A stretch of DNA of 64,000 nucleotides. It comes from CAIQPV01 sp963719855. Lineage in GTDB: Bacteria; Pseudomonadota; Gammaproteobacteria; Burkholderiales; Gallionellaceae. Made by a program: the position numbers and the translations under genes. The stretch spans positions 1-64,000 of the forward strand of contig CAVRDK010000002.1 in NCBI GenBank assembly GCA_963719855.1, in the 5' to 3' direction. The notes below the pieces were generated by a model that was not told where the DNA came from, made no database searches, and saw only the letters and a list, made by a program, of their open reading frames with translations. Of this stretch, positions 8,471 to 18,022 are shown one piece after another; within the stretch, counting starts at the first letter, position 1, and every line of letters starts with the position of its first letter.

Positions 8471-9656
8471 GGCTACGCTGATTAAGTCCACCGATTCCAT
8501 AGGTCGTGCGTTATAGCCGTAGTAGACAAACATGGTAGATGGCAATGAAACAAAATACTCTGGCGATGGCAGCGAAACACGAAACAGGATTTGAACAACA
8601 CCGCAGACCGACACGGCGCGACGAATTTCTGAACACGATGAATCGCATCGTGCCATGGGTCGATCTATGTGCCGTGATCGAACCGCACTACCCGAAGCGA
8701 GGCAATGGCCGTCCACCGATTGGGCTCGAACGCATGTTGCGCATCCACTTCATTCAGCACTGGTTTAATTTGGCCGACTTTGCCTGTGAAGAAGCACTCT
8801 ACGACATCGCCAGCTTGCGCCATTTCGCTGGCATCGACTTGGGATGCGAAGCCGTACCGGACGCCACCACGCTGCTAAAGTTTCGTCGCCTTCTGGAGAA
8901 ACACAATCTCAATGAGCAACTGTTTGCCGAAGTCGGGCGCGTACTCCAAGGCAGCGGCATGACACTCAAGACCGGCACGATTGTCGATGCCACCATTATC
9001 GCGGCACCCAGCTCAACCAAGAACGCCGATAAGAAACGTGATCCTGAGATGCACCAGACTCGCAAGGGACAGCAGTGGTACTTTGGCATGAAGCTGCACA
9101 TTGGCGTGGATAGTCAAAGCGGCCTGGCGCACAGCGCCGTCGTCACCCCGGCCAACGTGCATGACAAACATCCTCTGCCTGATTTACTGCATGGCCAAGA
9201 GCAGCGTGTTTATGGCGATAGCGCCTATGCCAGCCAAAAGGATTTGATTCACAGTAAATCCCCCCAAGCCCGCGACTTCACCAACTGTCGCACCCGTAAG
9301 CCGGGTGGTGAAGTCGATGAGGTCAAGCGCGGCAAGAACCGCAATAAGTCAAAGATAGAGCCCGTGTCGAACACGTCTTTGCCGTGGTCAAACGGCTGTG
9401 GGGTTTTACGAAAGTGCGCTACCGTGGTTTAGCCAAGAATTCCGGCCGCGCATTTACTGCGCTGGCATTGGCGAATATTTACTTGTCTCGAAATCGATTG
9501 ATGGCACAAGTCCGCCCATAGTGGGCGAATGGCGGGCGAAAAGCCCGAGGAGTAGCCCGAAAGGGTAAAACAATACGGGCTGAACTCGTCTTTTTGCACG
9601 ATCACGCATATTTCGCAATTTGAATCTTGAAAATGCGGGGCTTGTTCAGCGTAGCC
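8471..9656 (+). mobile_element. IS5-family insertion sequence, 1186 bp, with CTAA target duplication
   Basis: The left end starts GGCTACGCTGATTAAGTCC at 8471. The right end, read on the other strand, starts GGCTACGCTGAACAAGCCC at 9656, giving imperfect terminal inverted repeats of about 19 bp. Both ends are flanked by CTAA (8467-8470 and 9657-9660), matching the 4-bp YTAR target duplication of the IS5 group. Length and ends are typical. A single transposase gene fills the element. The exact target duplication suggests a fairly recent insertion. The right end lies 15 bp before the ATG of the next gene, and the CTAA plus GG of the flank reconstitutes a short AAGG ribosome site there. Confidence 0.92.
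8539..9521 (+). pseudogene. IS5-family transposase, frameshifted near the C-terminus
   Basis: A DDE transposase of the IS5 group. It shows the N-terminal DUF772-type region (NGRPPIGLERMLRIHFIQHW), the first catalytic Asp in GTIVDATIIAAPSSTKN, the conserved DPEMHQTRKG, and the second Asp in VYGDSAYASQ. The frame is lost at about 9356 by one missing base; the other frame resumes RARVEHVFAVVKRLWGFTKV and runs to TAG at 9519-9521. The catalytic Glu lies in VEH, beyond the break, so the uncorrected 297-residue product lacks it and should be inactive. The surrounding sequence is not the A-rich slippery site used by IS5 relatives with programmed frameshifting, so mutation or sequencing error is more likely. 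Confidence 0.88.
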
Positions 9657-9671
9657 CTAAGGTATGGTTCA

Positions 9672-10064
9672 ATGATAAAAATAATTCTGGTGATGTTGCT
9701 GGCTGCCATGAGCAGTAATGCGATGGCAAAGTGGGTGCTGGTAGACGAAAATAATATTGCCACCACCTACGCCAATCCGTCCACCATGTACAAGAACGGC
9801 AATTTTGTAAAGATATGGTGGCTGATTGATTATAAAACTGCACAGAATGTGGGCGATGGAAAACCGTATTTATCGATGAAATTACAATATGCGTTTGCCT
9901 GCAATGAGAAGCAATCCAGAACGCTGGCTATGTATTTCTTCTCTGGGAATATGGGTAGTGGCAAAGTTATTCATAGCGAGGATATCGAATTCCAAGAATG
10001 GGCGGTAGTTCCGCCAGACAGCGTATATGAAATTGTATGGAGATTCGCCTGTATGAAGCGGTAA
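9672..10064 (+). CDS. Secreted surface-adhesin-E-like protein
   Basis: A 130-residue protein with an N-terminal signal peptide (MIKIILVMLLAAMSSNAMA, cleavage after AMA). The mature part begins KWVLVDENNIATTYANPSTM and continues with VKIWWLIDYKT, YLSMKLQYAFAC and YFFSGNMGSGKVIHSED. This is the layout of the surface-adhesin protein E-like family, short periplasmic or surface proteins with two conserved Cys; the assignment is from pattern memory. Function in this organism is unknown. Start choice: the upstream in-frame ATG lies inside the IS right end, so the ATG at 9672 is preferred. Its native promoter is now separated from it by the IS element. Confidence 0.75.
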   Translation: MIKIILVMLLAAMSSNAMAKWVLVDENNIATTYANPSTMYKNGNFVKIWWLIDYKTAQNVGDGKPYLSMKLQYAFACNEKQSRTLAMYFFSGNMGSGKVIHSEDIEFQEWAVVPPDSVYEIVWRFACMKR

Positions 10065-10278
10065 TGTTGAAACCAAACCAATGAATATTTCAACTTTGTG
10101 TTGTATAGTTGTCCCCTGATACTGGAGTGGCATCAAACCTTTCCGGAGATGCCGGATTCCCGAAAATTCCGGTAAAATCCTGCGTACTTCATATCTTCAC
10201 TTAGGATGTGATCTATCAGGCTGCCATATCGGCTCTTAACAATATTCCGGATACAACACTGAATTGTATATTTGTCTC

Positions 10279-11019
10279 ATGATGCAAAAATGCAAAAGCT
10301 GTTGCTACTTATTTTCCCTAAGTGCAGCAGCCTTACTGGTTGCTTGCTCGACTACAGAGCCATCAAAAATCGGCAAACCTATTCCAAAGGTAGAAGAGAC
10401 TAGCTTACTCAAAGCGATAGTCAAACTTGATTTTGACCACTTGGCAGATATTGAGATGCGTGAGAATACTCAAAGCTTGCGAATATTGATGGTCAAGCTA
10501 TACAAGCGTAACCCGCTCGAACTCAGGAAAAGTTCTCCGGAAAATGCAGAAGAAATGGCAAAATCAGTATTTGAAAACAAAAATGGCTGGGTGTTTGATG
10601 AAATCAACAAGGCGCAGGGTACAGACGCCATTCGACAGGCTTTTCATCCTGATTATTCGGGTGACCGTGTTTTATCATTGATCGTCGGCATACAATCCAT
10701 GTTGATTAAAGCACATGGTGGAAAAACCGAGTTCTATTTTATTGATAATATCGACCCACAAAATGTTTACAATGCCGCACGTAATGTCGAAATCACAGTG
10801 TGGAGACTTTCTAATAAGCGAGACGACAAAGGGCAACTTTACCTGTTAACCAACGAATTAAATGGTATCGATCGGAATCTCAGTTTTGAGCGCGAATTCG
10901 GAAAAATTATCGGTAGCTTAGATTTATTTGCAATTGCCACATCAGAAAAATCGCAACGCGGCCTAGTCCGTGTAGCTCAAAATTTGGCTACAGCATTGTT
11001 TTTGCCCTTTGCCCACTAG
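10279..11019 (+). CDS. Hypothetical lipoprotein
   Basis: A protein of about 246 residues with a lipoprotein signal (LFSLSAAALLVAC, lipobox LVAC). The mature part carries SLRILMVKLYKRNPLELRK, a Gly-containing VLSLIVGIQSMLIKAHGG segment and FYFIDNIDPQNVYNAARNVE, which look like a folded alpha/beta domain. I do not recognise a named family. Similar lipoproteins of about 250 residues occur in betaproteobacteria, but I cannot give a function. The ATG pair at 10279/10282 is preferred over an upstream TTG. It is monocistronic, since the next gene (glnE) is convergent. Confidence 0.7.
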   Translation: MMQKCKSCCYLFSLSAAALLVACSTTEPSKIGKPIPKVEETSLLKAIVKLDFDHLADIEMRENTQSLRILMVKLYKRNPLELRKSSPENAEEMAKSVFENKNGWVFDEINKAQGTDAIRQAFHPDYSGDRVLSLIVGIQSMLIKAHGGKTEFYFIDNIDPQNVYNAARNVEITVWRLSNKRDDKGQLYLLTNELNGIDRNLSFEREFGKIIGSLDLFAIATSEKSQRGLVRVAQNLATALFLPFAH

Positions 11020-11243
11020 AGGGGTAGCGATAGCAATACATGACTATGCAGATAGGTTGAAGGCTTGTTGAAACCACCATTGTCGAAACCACAAGATCGG
11101 TCGCAAAGTCACTACAAATTACTGTTGAAATATACGCTTAACCTGGTAATTTTATTAGATATTAAATAAATCTGCAGGTTGGGCTTTGCCCGACAACTAC
11201 AACCCGACGGGCAGAGTCCGCACTATAAAAACGCTCGTTTAAT
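11020..11243. other. Convergent intergenic region with possible hairpin
   Basis: 224 bp between the lipoprotein gene and the 3' end of glnE. It contains a small hairpin at about 11177-11193 (GTTGGGCTTTGCCCGAC, stem GGGC/GCCC), followed by more of the same motif (CCCGACGGGC). It resembles a short intergenic repeat and might act as a bidirectional terminator, but there is no clear T-run. No gene is seen. Confidence 0.35.
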
Positions 11244-14015
11244 CTAATTGCTTTCCAATAGCGTTACCCACAATGCCAGCACCGGCGCGGTGTCAATTTC
11301 TGCCGCATCAATGCGACATGGCGATTGATTGTTCAAGCGCATCTTGTGTTGCAGTTCGCGCAGCTTGCGGTAGATGCGGCAGACGGCTTCGACCTGTTGT
11401 GGGTCTATCAATCCGGCTTCCCCAGAGCGTTTTAGCAGCGCCAGGTTGCCCTTATGGGCCGCGAGTTGCGGGTGTTTGTTTGAATAGGCCAGCACTAGAA
11501 ATTGCACCATGAATTCGATGTCCACCATGCCACCCCGATCATGCTTGATGTCGAACAAGCCGCTGTCGTTGGGGTGACCGTCGCGCATTTTTTGTCGCAT
11601 AGCCACAATCTCTTGGCGCAGCGTGTCCAAGTCGCGTGGCTGACGCAGCACTTCGTTGCGAATAGCTTCGAACTGTTCACCTACATGTGCATCGCCAGCG
11701 CTGAAGCGGGCGCGTGTCAGCGCCTGATGCTCCCATACCCAGGCGTGTTGCCGCTGGTATTCCGCGAATGCCGCCATTGAACTGACCAGCAGGCCGCTGG
11801 CGCCATTCGGGCGCAGGCGCAAGTCGGTTTCATACAGGCGACCGGATGAGGTGTAGCTGCCCAGCATGGTATTGATGCGCTGTGCCAGCCGGGCATAGAT
11901 TTCCGCCGCGTCCGGGTGTGGATCGTCGTACAGGAAAATCAGGTCGAGGTCGGAAGCGTAGCCTAGCTCGCGCCCGCCCAATTTGCCGTAGGCGATGATA
12001 GCGAATTGCGGGTGTTCCTGATGTTTCTTGCGCGCATCGTGCCAGCACAGTTGCAGCATATGATGCAGGATCAGGTCGGCGAGATCGCTGAGATGGTCGC
12101 TCAGTGTTTCCAGCGGCAGCAGCCCTTGCAAGTCCATTGCCAGCAAACGGAAGGTCTGGCTGTGCTGGAATTGGCGCAGCACGTCCATTTGTTGTTCGAT
12201 GTCGGTTCCGTACTCCGCCAGTTGTCGCTGCAAGGCGGCATCAAGTGTTGTCCAATCCGGCTCGTTGTAGATTTCTCGCGCATCCAGCAATTCATCCAGC
12301 AGGATGGGATACTGGATCAGGTAGTCAGAGGCCCACAGGCTGGCGCTGGCAATGTCAGCTATGCGTTGCAACACTTGTGGGTATTCCGCCAGAAATGCCA
12401 AGTAGGAGGCGCGGCGGCTGATATTTTCCAGCAGAGTCAATATGCGCGACAAAGTCTGGTCACGATTCTTGGACGCGGCGCACAGTGCGATAAATTGCGG
12501 AACCAGATTGTCGAAGAGTTGCCGACTGCTGTCCGGCAGTTGACGATAGCGGGCACTGTCGCGGATTTGCAGCAGACGTTCGGCAAGTCCAGTTGCATCG
12601 GTGTAGCCCAGTTCACCTAGGCTATCGCGCAGTTCTTCCGCCTGCATGTTCTCGTTCCACACGGTGCTCTCCGGCATGCCGCCTTCTTGCGGATCACCTT
12701 TTCGGGTGCTGAAAATCTGTGCGAATTGCGCGCTTACCAGAGTGCGGTGCTGGTTTAGTTGTTCCAGCATGGCAGGGTAATCCGAGTAGCCCATGCCTTC
12801 CGCCAGCAGTGCCTGATCATCAGGATTCCCCGGCAAGTCCTGGGTTTGCTGGTCATCCAGATATTGCAGCCGATGCTCAAGGTTGCGCAGGAAAATATAG
12901 GCAGTGCTCAATTCCGTTACTGTTTCCGGTGTGAGCTGGCCTTGCTCGCGCAACAGTTGCAGCACTCGCAGTGTGGGGCGGGCACGCAGGCTGGTGGCGC
13001 GCCCGCCGCGTATCAACTGGAACACTTGGGCGATGAATTCAATTTCGCGGATGCCGCCGGGGCCAAGCTTGATGTTGTTGAGGCGGTCGCGCCGCTGTAC
13101 TTCCTGGCGGATTTGCGCATGCAGTTTGCGCATGGAGGCGAATGCGCCGAAGTCGAGATATTTGCGGAACACAAAAGGGCGCGCGAGTTGCATCAACTCT
13201 TCAGTAGCTGCGCTGTGTGCGGGAGAAACTACACGCGCCTTGATCCACGCGTAGCGTTCCCACTCGCGTCCTTGCGTGACCAGATATTCTTCCAGCGCCG
13301 CAAAGCTTGTTACCAGCGGACCGCTGTCGCCATAAGGACGCAGGCGCATGTCCACACGGAACACATAGCCTTCCCCGGTCAATTCGTGGATCAGGTTAAT
13401 CAGGCGGCGCCCAAGCTTGGAGAAGAATTCGTGGTTGCTGAGTGGGCGCGAGCCAGTGACAATTCCGTCCAGCCTTTGGCTGGTAACGGATTGCCTACCT
13501 TTGGCAGTGGTTTCGCCGTCTTCCGGATAAACAAAAATCAGGTCGATGTCTGAGGAAACATTCAACTCGCCGCCGCCCAGCTTGCCCATGCCAATCACCA
13601 GCATTTCCTGCGGTGCGCCGCCGGACGAACCTATTGGCGCCCCGTATTGCTCCACCAGCGATGCCATGGCAAAAGCCTGCGCGCGCCGCACGGCAAGTTC
13701 CGCCAGCGCGGTCATAGTCACCATTACTTCATTCAAATCGGCTAGGCCGCCCAGGTCGCGCGTCAGCAGTTTAAGCATCACGCGTTTGCGCAGACGGCGC
13801 AGCGCGCGCGACAACGAATCTTCATCGGTGATAGTCATGGCATCCAGCCAGGCTGCCATTTCTACGGCGTTGCATGGTTGCACATAGTGCAAGCGCAGCC
13901 ATGACAATAATTCTGCATCACTGTCAAGCAGGTTCCGTACATAACGGCTACAACGTAGCGTGCGCCGCAAAATAGCGTCGAAATCAGTAGTGTCAGGAGG
14001 GGCAGCGGTATTCAT
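11244..14015 (-). CDS. glnE: Bifunctional glutamine synthetase adenylyltransferase/adenylyl-removing enzyme
   Basis: GlnE adds AMP to, and removes it from, glutamine synthetase to match nitrogen supply, under PII control. The 923-residue protein has the expected duplicated nucleotidyltransferase design. The N-terminal deadenylylation domain has IGMGKLGGGELNVSSDIDLI at residues 141-160. A PII-uridylyltransferase-associated helical region follows each half, and a C-terminal adenylylation domain carries YGKLGGRELGYASDLDLIF at about residue 660. Length is close to the family norm. It is divergent from yhdP, separated by about 100 bp. The glnE/yhdP neighbourhood is common in Betaproteobacteria. 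Confidence 0.96.
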   Translation of the reverse strand: MNTAAPPDTTDFDAILRRTLRCSRYVRNLLDSDAELLSWLRLHYVQPCNAVEMAAWLDAMTITDEDSLSRALRRLRKRVMLKLLTRDLGGLADLNEVMVTMTALAELAVRRAQAFAMASLVEQYGAPIGSSGGAPQEMLVIGMGKLGGGELNVSSDIDLIFVYPEDGETTAKGRQSVTSQRLDGIVTGSRPLSNHEFFSKLGRRLINLIHELTGEGYVFRVDMRLRPYGDSGPLVTSFAALEEYLVTQGREWERYAWIKARVVSPAHSAATEELMQLARPFVFRKYLDFGAFASMRKLHAQIRQEVQRRDRLNNIKLGPGGIREIEFIAQVFQLIRGGRATSLRARPTLRVLQLLREQGQLTPETVTELSTAYIFLRNLEHRLQYLDDQQTQDLPGNPDDQALLAEGMGYSDYPAMLEQLNQHRTLVSAQFAQIFSTRKGDPQEGGMPESTVWNENMQAEELRDSLGELGYTDATGLAERLLQIRDSARYRQLPDSSRQLFDNLVPQFIALCAASKNRDQTLSRILTLLENISRRASYLAFLAEYPQVLQRIADIASASLWASDYLIQYPILLDELLDAREIYNEPDWTTLDAALQRQLAEYGTDIEQQMDVLRQFQHSQTFRLLAMDLQGLLPLETLSDHLSDLADLILHHMLQLCWHDARKKHQEHPQFAIIAYGKLGGRELGYASDLDLIFLYDDPHPDAAEIYARLAQRINTMLGSYTSSGRLYETDLRLRPNGASGLLVSSMAAFAEYQRQHAWVWEHQALTRARFSAGDAHVGEQFEAIRNEVLRQPRDLDTLRQEIVAMRQKMRDGHPNDSGLFDIKHDRGGMVDIEFMVQFLVLAYSNKHPQLAAHKGNLALLKRSGEAGLIDPQQVEAVCRIYRKLRELQHKMRLNNQSPCRIDAAEIDTAPVLALWVTLLESN

Positions 14016-14119
14016 GGCAGTAGCTTCGGGTTAGAATGTAAACTCACATAAGTTCATTATAAGTCCCGAGTGCCTATCATGGTTTGCTTGTTCGCGTGGC
14101 CTGCGGGTCACACCGTTAG

Positions 14120-17100
14120 ATGCTAAAGACTTCCCTGCGCTTTGCTTGGCGCGGCCTCAACCATTTGACTCGTATTGCGCTGGTCGGTGCGGTAGTGCTC
14201 ACGCTCGCCTGCGGGGCGCTGGTGCTGAGTTTGCGCTACTGGATATTGCCGGATATCGAGCATTATCACGGCCTCATCACCGTCTCCGTCAGCCAAGCCA
14301 TCGGGCAGCCGGTTTCCATCGGCAAAATCGAGGCTGATTGGCGCGGCATTCGTCCCCACCTGTTGCTTACCGATGTGCGCATTCTTGATAAAAACAAGCC
14401 GGGTATGACTGCGCTGGCATTGCAGCATGTGGATAGCGTGGTGTCGTGGAGGAGCTTGTTGCAGGGCGAGGTACGTTTGTACAGATTGGAACTGGATCAG
14501 CCGGACTTGCTGGTCAGGCGCGATGCGCAGGGTTTGTTGCATATCGCCGGAGTGGCGCTGTCTGACCAGTCTTCAGGTCAAAACGGCTTGGCGGACTGGT
14601 TGCTGCATCAGACCTATATCGTGGTGCGCGATGCACGCATTACCTGGCTGGACGAACAGCGTGCCACTCCCCCTTTGGTGTTCAATCAACTGAATCTGCT
14701 CATCGAGAACCGCTGGCGCCACCACCGTTTTGCTTTACGTGCGCTGCCGCCGACGGAGCTGTCTGCGCAGCTTGATGTGCGCGGTGATTTTTCCGGGCGG
14801 AGTTTCGAAGACCTGAACGTATGGCGCGGGCAATTATATACTCAACTCGATTATGCCGATGTAGCTGCATGGCGCACTTGGCTACCGCTACCTGCCGGGT
14901 TCAGGCGCGGCAGGGGAGCGTTGCGCGGCTGGCTGGATGTGGCGAACGGCAAGGTGAATCAGGTGACGGCCGATCTGGCGCTGGCGGATGTGCAGGCGCA
15001 ATTGGCCGATGGCTTGTCGCCGCTTGATTTGCGCACGCTGAGCGGACGCATCGGCTGGGTGGAGTCGGCACAAGGAACAGAGGTTTCCACGCACCAACTT
15101 TCCTTGCAGACGGATGACGTGGTATTGCAGCCTACCGATTTTTACCTGCGCCTTGCCGCTGCCTCAGACAAACAACCTGCCAGTGGCGAGGTGCGCGCGA
15201 ACAAGCTGGAGTTGGCCAATCTCGTTAAACTGACGGATTCTCTGCCGCTGAGCAGGGAGTTAAAGAAGCAGCTTGTCGAATTTGCGCCGCAAGGAACGGT
15301 TTCCGGACTGCAAGCGAAATGGCAGGGCGATGCCGACAAGCCGGTGCATTACGAGGTCAAAGCGCAGTTCGACCAGTTGTCCATGAAGCGAGTAGGTAAA
15401 CTACCCGGTTTCAGCGGCCTGAGCGGCGAGTTGGAGGGCAGCGAGACCACGGGTATGTTGTCGCTGAATGCGCACAAGCTGACGCTGGATGCGCCGCAAA
15501 TCATGCCGGAACCACTGGAGTTTGACACGCTTACTGCGCAAGGCAGTTGGCAAGCGAAGCCGCAAGGGATGGAAATGAAATTCAGCAATGTTTCCGCCGC
15601 CAATGCCGATCTTGCCGGAACTATGTACGGCAGTTTTCAGCCCCTGCCTAACAGTCCCGGCTTGATAGATCTGAACATTAACCTGACGCGCGGTGCGATA
15701 GCTCATGCCGACCGTTATGTTCCGCTGGATGCGCTGGGCAAGGAAACCCATGCCTGGTTGCGCAGTGCGTTGATTGACGGACATTCCGATGATTTTCACC
15801 TGCGCTTGCACGGCGACTTGAACGATTTCCCATTTCAGGAAAACAAGAAAGGCATATTCCAGATACAGGCGCACGTCAGGGGCGGGGAACTGGAATATGA
15901 CAAGGCATGGCCACATATAAATAATATTACTGGGGAATTGTTGATACAGGGCAAACGGCTGGAGGTGAACGCGCCATCCGGCATGACAATGGGAATGCGG
16001 CTGCAAAAGGCCAGCGTGGTCATGGAGGATATGACAAGCCCCGACTTGATGTTGCAAGTGCGCGGCGAAGGAACAGGTGAAACCACGCGCGGCCTGGATT
16101 TCATCCAGAAAAGCCCGGTGCACGGCTATATCGACGGTTTCACCGACAATATGACGGCACGCGGCAACGGCAACCTGCACCTGACGGCGAATATCCCGTT
16201 GCGTGGTAGCAAACCGGCGACGGTTTCTGGCAGCTATCATTTTATCGGCAATGAGATAAATCTGGGCGATGGCGTTCCTGTTTTGTATTCGGCAAATGGT
16301 GATCTACTGTTCACGGAATCTTCGATGCACACGAAGAGTTTCAGCGCGCAAATCCTCGGTGGCCCCGCTACGCTGGCGATGCAGAGCGGTGCGGACGGAA
16401 TGGTGCAGGCCAAGGTGCATGGCAAAGCCAACATGGACTCATTGCGCAAGAACTTATCCAATCCGTTATTGTCCAGATTGCATGGCGGCAGCGACTGGGA
16501 CGCGGAAATTACGCTGCAGAAAAAATTGGCCAATGTGCTGCTTACCTCAAACTTGGTTGGCCTGGTTTCCGACTTGCCCGCGCCCTTTGCCAAAGGAGGC
16601 GACGAGGTTATCCCTCTAAGCTTTGAGATGAGAAGCATGGTTGCAAAACAGGACGTAATTTCCCTGCAATACGGCAAACTGCTTAGGGCGAGATTGCTGC
16701 GCCGCGAGGAAGGCGGCGACATGGTAATCAAGCGCGGCACGATGAATTTCGGCGGTATCGGCAAGTGGGTGAACCGCGATGGGGTATGGATTACTGGAAC
16801 CATGCCGCAGTTATCTCTGGAAGGCTGGGGCGGTCTGTTGCCATCCGCTGAAGGAAAGATTTCTGGCGCGAAACCGCCATTCAGTATTGCCGGTGTCGAC
16901 TTGACGGTTCAGAAGCTCAATGCTTACGGGGTCAGTATGAGCGGCTTGCACGTCAATGCGCGCAATCAGGACGGTGCGCTCACGGCGCAACTGGCATCCA
17001 AGGAAATCAACGGCGAGGTAAGTTGGCAATCGCAGGACAAAGGCAAACTGGTGGCGCGCTTGCGGAACCTGAACTTGGGCAAGGATAACAGCGGGACTTC

Positions 17101-18010
17101 GGGCGAGGCTGATAGCGGCAAGAAGAAAGAGGTCGTGCGGGAATCAGCTACCGGTGAGGATTCCACACGCACCGAGTATCCCGCTCTCGACCTGGAAGTG
17201 GACGAACTCACGTGGAGAGATAAGCAGCTCGGCAAGATGGAATTGTTGGCGCGGCAGCACGGAAGTGACTGGCAGTTGGATCATATGCGCATTACCAATC
17301 CGGATGGTGTGTTGACTGCGGACGGGAAGTACCACATGGCGGAGGGCAAAGCACAGACACAGGTTAACCTCAAACTGGAAATCAGCAATGCGGGGAAAAT
17401 CCTTTCCCGTTCCGGTTATCCCGACAGCGTCAAGAATGGCAGCGGCAAGCTCGAAGGCGCGTTTACATGGAGCGGTGCGCCGGACGATTTCAGCTATGCT
17501 GCCCTGGATGGTAAGCTCAGTCTGGATACAGGCAAGGGACAGTTCCTGAAAATCGATCCAGGCGCAGGCAAGCTGCTGAGCATCCTGAGCCTGCAAGCGC
17601 TACCCACGCATATCACGCTCGGTTTTACCGACGTGTTCAGTCAGGGCTTCGCCTTCGACAGCATCGCCGGCACGGCGCAAATCAAGCAGGGCGTGCTGGA
17701 GACCAACGATTTCAGGATTGACGGTTCGTCCGCGAAGGTGACCATGCGGGGGCAGGTTGACCTGAACCGCGAAACGCAGAACCTGCGGGTGCGCATTCTG
17801 CCCGCTGTGGGTAACAGCGTTTCGCTACTCGGGTTTGCCGCCGGGCCGGTGGTGGGCATCGGGGCTTTTATCGCCAATAAGATTCTGCGCGAACCACTCG
17901 ATAAGTTGGTATCGTTTGAATACAATGTGACAGGTACCTGGGTTAACCCGAATGTACTCAAAACAGGACAATCAGCCGCCGGTTCAGCCGGTAAAGAAAT
18001 CAATCCTTAA
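14120..18010 (+). CDS. yhdP: YhdP family AsmA-like protein
   Basis: A 1296-residue inner-membrane-anchored protein of the YhdP/DUF3971 family. AsmA-like proteins of this kind are thought to bridge the periplasm and move phospholipids to the outer membrane. The N-terminus has one membrane segment at about residues 17-40 (IALVGAVVLTLACGALVLSL). After it comes a long beta-rich repeat-like body with IEADWRGIRPHLLLTDVRI early on. The C-terminal AsmA-like region carries GGKG-type motifs around GDFSYAALDGKLSLDTGKGQ and ends near LGFAAGPVVGIGAFIANKIL. Length is normal (about 1250-1400). The nitrilase gene starts 12 nt downstream, forming the common yhdP-nitrilase-tldD string. Confidence 0.93.
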   Translation: MLKTSLRFAWRGLNHLTRIALVGAVVLTLACGALVLSLRYWILPDIEHYHGLITVSVSQAIGQPVSIGKIEADWRGIRPHLLLTDVRILDKNKPGMTALALQHVDSVVSWRSLLQGEVRLYRLELDQPDLLVRRDAQGLLHIAGVALSDQSSGQNGLADWLLHQTYIVVRDARITWLDEQRATPPLVFNQLNLLIENRWRHHRFALRALPPTELSAQLDVRGDFSGRSFEDLNVWRGQLYTQLDYADVAAWRTWLPLPAGFRRGRGALRGWLDVANGKVNQVTADLALADVQAQLADGLSPLDLRTLSGRIGWVESAQGTEVSTHQLSLQTDDVVLQPTDFYLRLAAASDKQPASGEVRANKLELANLVKLTDSLPLSRELKKQLVEFAPQGTVSGLQAKWQGDADKPVHYEVKAQFDQLSMKRVGKLPGFSGLSGELEGSETTGMLSLNAHKLTLDAPQIMPEPLEFDTLTAQGSWQAKPQGMEMKFSNVSAANADLAGTMYGSFQPLPNSPGLIDLNINLTRGAIAHADRYVPLDALGKETHAWLRSALIDGHSDDFHLRLHGDLNDFPFQENKKGIFQIQAHVRGGELEYDKAWPHINNITGELLIQGKRLEVNAPSGMTMGMRLQKASVVMEDMTSPDLMLQVRGEGTGETTRGLDFIQKSPVHGYIDGFTDNMTARGNGNLHLTANIPLRGSKPATVSGSYHFIGNEINLGDGVPVLYSANGDLLFTESSMHTKSFSAQILGGPATLAMQSGADGMVQAKVHGKANMDSLRKNLSNPLLSRLHGGSDWDAEITLQKKLANVLLTSNLVGLVSDLPAPFAKGGDEVIPLSFEMRSMVAKQDVISLQYGKLLRARLLRREEGGDMVIKRGTMNFGGIGKWVNRDGVWITGTMPQLSLEGWGGLLPSAEGKISGAKPPFSIAGVDLTVQKLNAYGVSMSGLHVNARNQDGALTAQLASKEINGEVSWQSQDKGKLVARLRNLNLGKDNSGTSGEADSGKKKEVVRESATGEDSTRTEYPALDLEVDELTWRDKQLGKMELLARQHGSDWQLDHMRITNPDGVLTADGKYHMAEGKAQTQVNLKLEISNAGKILSRSGYPDSVKNGSGKLEGAFTWSGAPDDFSYAALDGKLSLDTGKGQFLKIDPGAGKLLSILSLQALPTHITLGFTDVFSQGFAFDSIAGTAQIKQGVLETNDFRIDGSSAKVTMRGQVDLNRETQNLRVRILPAVGNSVSLLGFAAGPVVGIGAFIANKILREPLDKLVSFEYNVTGTWVNPNVLKTGQSAAGSAGKEINP

Positions 18011-18022
18011 GAAAGCTTGGAC

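Noticed and set aside
12759..13553. Long plus-strand frame opposite glnE
   Set aside because: Antisense shadow of glnE with low-complexity translation and no ribosome site.
15401..16240. Minus-strand frame of 279 codons opposite yhdP
   Set aside because: Shadow ORF from codon bias of the real gene.
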